From Virgisporangium aurantiacum (GTDB lineage Bacteria > Actinomycetota > Actinomycetes > Mycobacteriales > Micromonosporaceae): DNA of 64,000 nucleotides. The DNA lies in the NCBI RefSeq assembly GCF_016863635.1, contig NZ_BOPG01000067.1, positions 62,001 through 126,000 on the forward strand, in the 5' to 3' direction. The notes below the pieces were generated by a model. It saw only the letters and a program-made list of their open reading frames with translations. It searched no databases and was not told the DNA's origin. Every line of letters starts with the position of its first letter. Position 1 is the stretch's first letter. Shown in pieces: positions 63,192 through 64,000 of this stretch. The translations under genes were made by a program, and so were the position numbers.

Positions 63192-64000
63192 CGGCGGCCC
63201 GCACGCTCGCCGTCTGGTGCCCCGACTGGCCGGTGATCGCCGCCGAGATCGTCGACGGGGTGGCGGCCACCGGGATGGTGGCGGTCATGCATGCCAACCG
63301 GGTGCTCGTGGCGTCGCCGGCGGCCCGCGAGGAAGGCGTGTTCCGGGGGCTGCGCAAGCGGGAGGCGCAGGGGCGGTGTCCGGACCTCGTCGTAGTCGAG
63401 CATGACCCGAACCGGGATGCCCGGGCGTTCGAACCCGTGGTGGGTGCGGTGGCCGACTTGGCGCCGGGGGTCGAGGTGGTGCGGCCGGGCGTGCTGGTGC
63501 TCGCCGCCCGCGGGCCGGTGCGTTACTACGGCGGCGCGGAGGTCGCGGCCGAGCGGCTGGTGGAGCACGTCGCCCAGGAGTGCGGGGTGGAGGCCCAGGT
63601 GGGCATCGCCGACGGCACGTTCGCCGCGGTGCTCGCCGCCCGCGCCGGCCGGATCGTCGGGTCGGGGGAGACGGCCGCGTTCCTCGCCGACCTGAACGTG
63701 GCCGCGATCGGCCGGCCGGCGCTGGTCGACCTGTTGCGGCGGCTGGGCATCCGCACCCTCGGCGAGTTCGCCGCCCTGCCCGCGGCCGACGTCCTGGCCC
63801 GGTTCGGGTTCGACGCGGCGCTCGCCCACCGCCACGCGGCCGGCGACGACGACCTGCCGCTCGCCCCCCGGCAGCCGCCGCCCGAACTGGCGGTGTCCGA
63901 GACGTTCGACGAGCCCGTCGAGCGGGTCGACGCGGCCGCCTTCGCCGCCCGGGCGCTCGCCGAACGGCTGCACGCCGGGTTGGCCGGGCACGGGCTGGCC
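63188..64000 (+). CDS. imuB: ImuB, Y-family polymerase homologue (partial, runs off the right edge)
   Basis: First 271 codons of the ImuB component of the DnaE2 mutasome. LAVWCPDWPVIAAE replaces the polymerase D-x-D-x-F strand and the usual SIDE motif is YYGGAE, so it lacks catalytic acidic residues and is expected to be a non-catalytic adaptor. The C-terminus and beta-clamp-binding motif lie outside the window. GTG at 63188 overlaps the ImuA stop. Confidence 0.87.
   Translation, partial: MTAARTLAVWCPDWPVIAAEIVDGVAATGMVAVMHANRVLVASPAAREEGVFRGLRKREAQGRCPDLVVVEHDPNRDARAFEPVVGAVADLAPGVEVVRPGVLVLAARGPVRYYGGAEVAAERLVEHVAQECGVEAQVGIADGTFAAVLAARAGRIVGSGETAAFLADLNVAAIGRPALVDLLRRLGIRTLGEFAALPAADVLARFGFDAALAHRHAAGDDDLPLAPRQPPPELAVSETFDEPVERVDAAAFAARALAERLHAGLAGHGLA

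Overview
The window is about 72% GC by eye, uses GTG starts freely, and is packed with overlapping stop/start codons. Its marker genes (cytochrome bc1-aa3 block, PimB mannosyltransferase, class II DAHP synthase, PASTA kinase, ImuA/ImuB cassette) point to a high-GC Actinomycetota, probably Micromonosporales. The family-level guess is inference. No rRNA, tRNA, CRISPR, transposase or phage module was seen.

Layout. (1) 1-3.6 kb: respiratory genes qcrB-qcrA-qcrC-ctaE on the minus strand, with ctaG divergent. (2) 4.6-12.6 kb: a degenerate receiver protein, trpD, two alpha/beta hydrolases, a stand-alone Lrp/AsnC effector domain, a sugar nucleotidyltransferase with a Nudix hydrolase, and an RSH (ppGpp) enzyme with a decayed synthetase. 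(3) 12.8-25.8 kb: DEDD-UvrC nuclease, NYN protein, M48 protease, pimB, two-component pair, FadD15-like ligase, SRPBCC protein, ROK kinase, EEP nuclease. (4) 25.8-34.3 kb: flavin monooxygenase with a hydrolase lacking its serine, PlsC acyltransferase, and a 1143-residue class III cyclase/ATPase that seems to start at AUC. (5) 34.3-43.4 kb: Crp regulator, phosphotransferase, exoribonuclease, pyrophosphate-type PFK, proC, FHA protein, MEDS/HATPase protein, CPT-like kinase, DAHP synthase. (6) 43.3-49.8 kb: threonine aldolase, a two-gene cassette of a 23-residue-repeat peptide plus a JmjC oxygenase, endonuclease IV, PASTA kinase, and its HTH partner. (7) 49.8-59 kb: isoprenoid/carotenoid genes (split lycopene cyclase, GGPP synthase, CrtA-like oxygenase, CruF-like and CruC-like proteins, CrtI-family desaturase) interleaved with metF, a CDP-alcohol transferase and a GNAT enzyme. 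(8) 59-64 kb: YbaK-type deacylase, MFS exporter with a regulator, then a LexA-box-controlled HEPN-ImuA-ImuB mutagenesis operon running off the right edge.

Many genes and their neighbour relations recall the Mycobacterium tuberculosis Rv2172c-Rv2196 region (metF-like, idsA2, Rv2175c, pknL, aroG, Rv2179c, plsC, Rv2185c, fadD15, pimB, Rv2191, trpD, ctaE-qcrCAB). This comparison is from memory. The backbone therefore looks like an ancestral core block into which lineage-specific genes have been inserted. The most novel inserted piece is the peptide/JmjC cassette at 44476-45968, which has the architecture of a ribosomally made, post-translationally hydroxylated peptide (RiPP-like) system.
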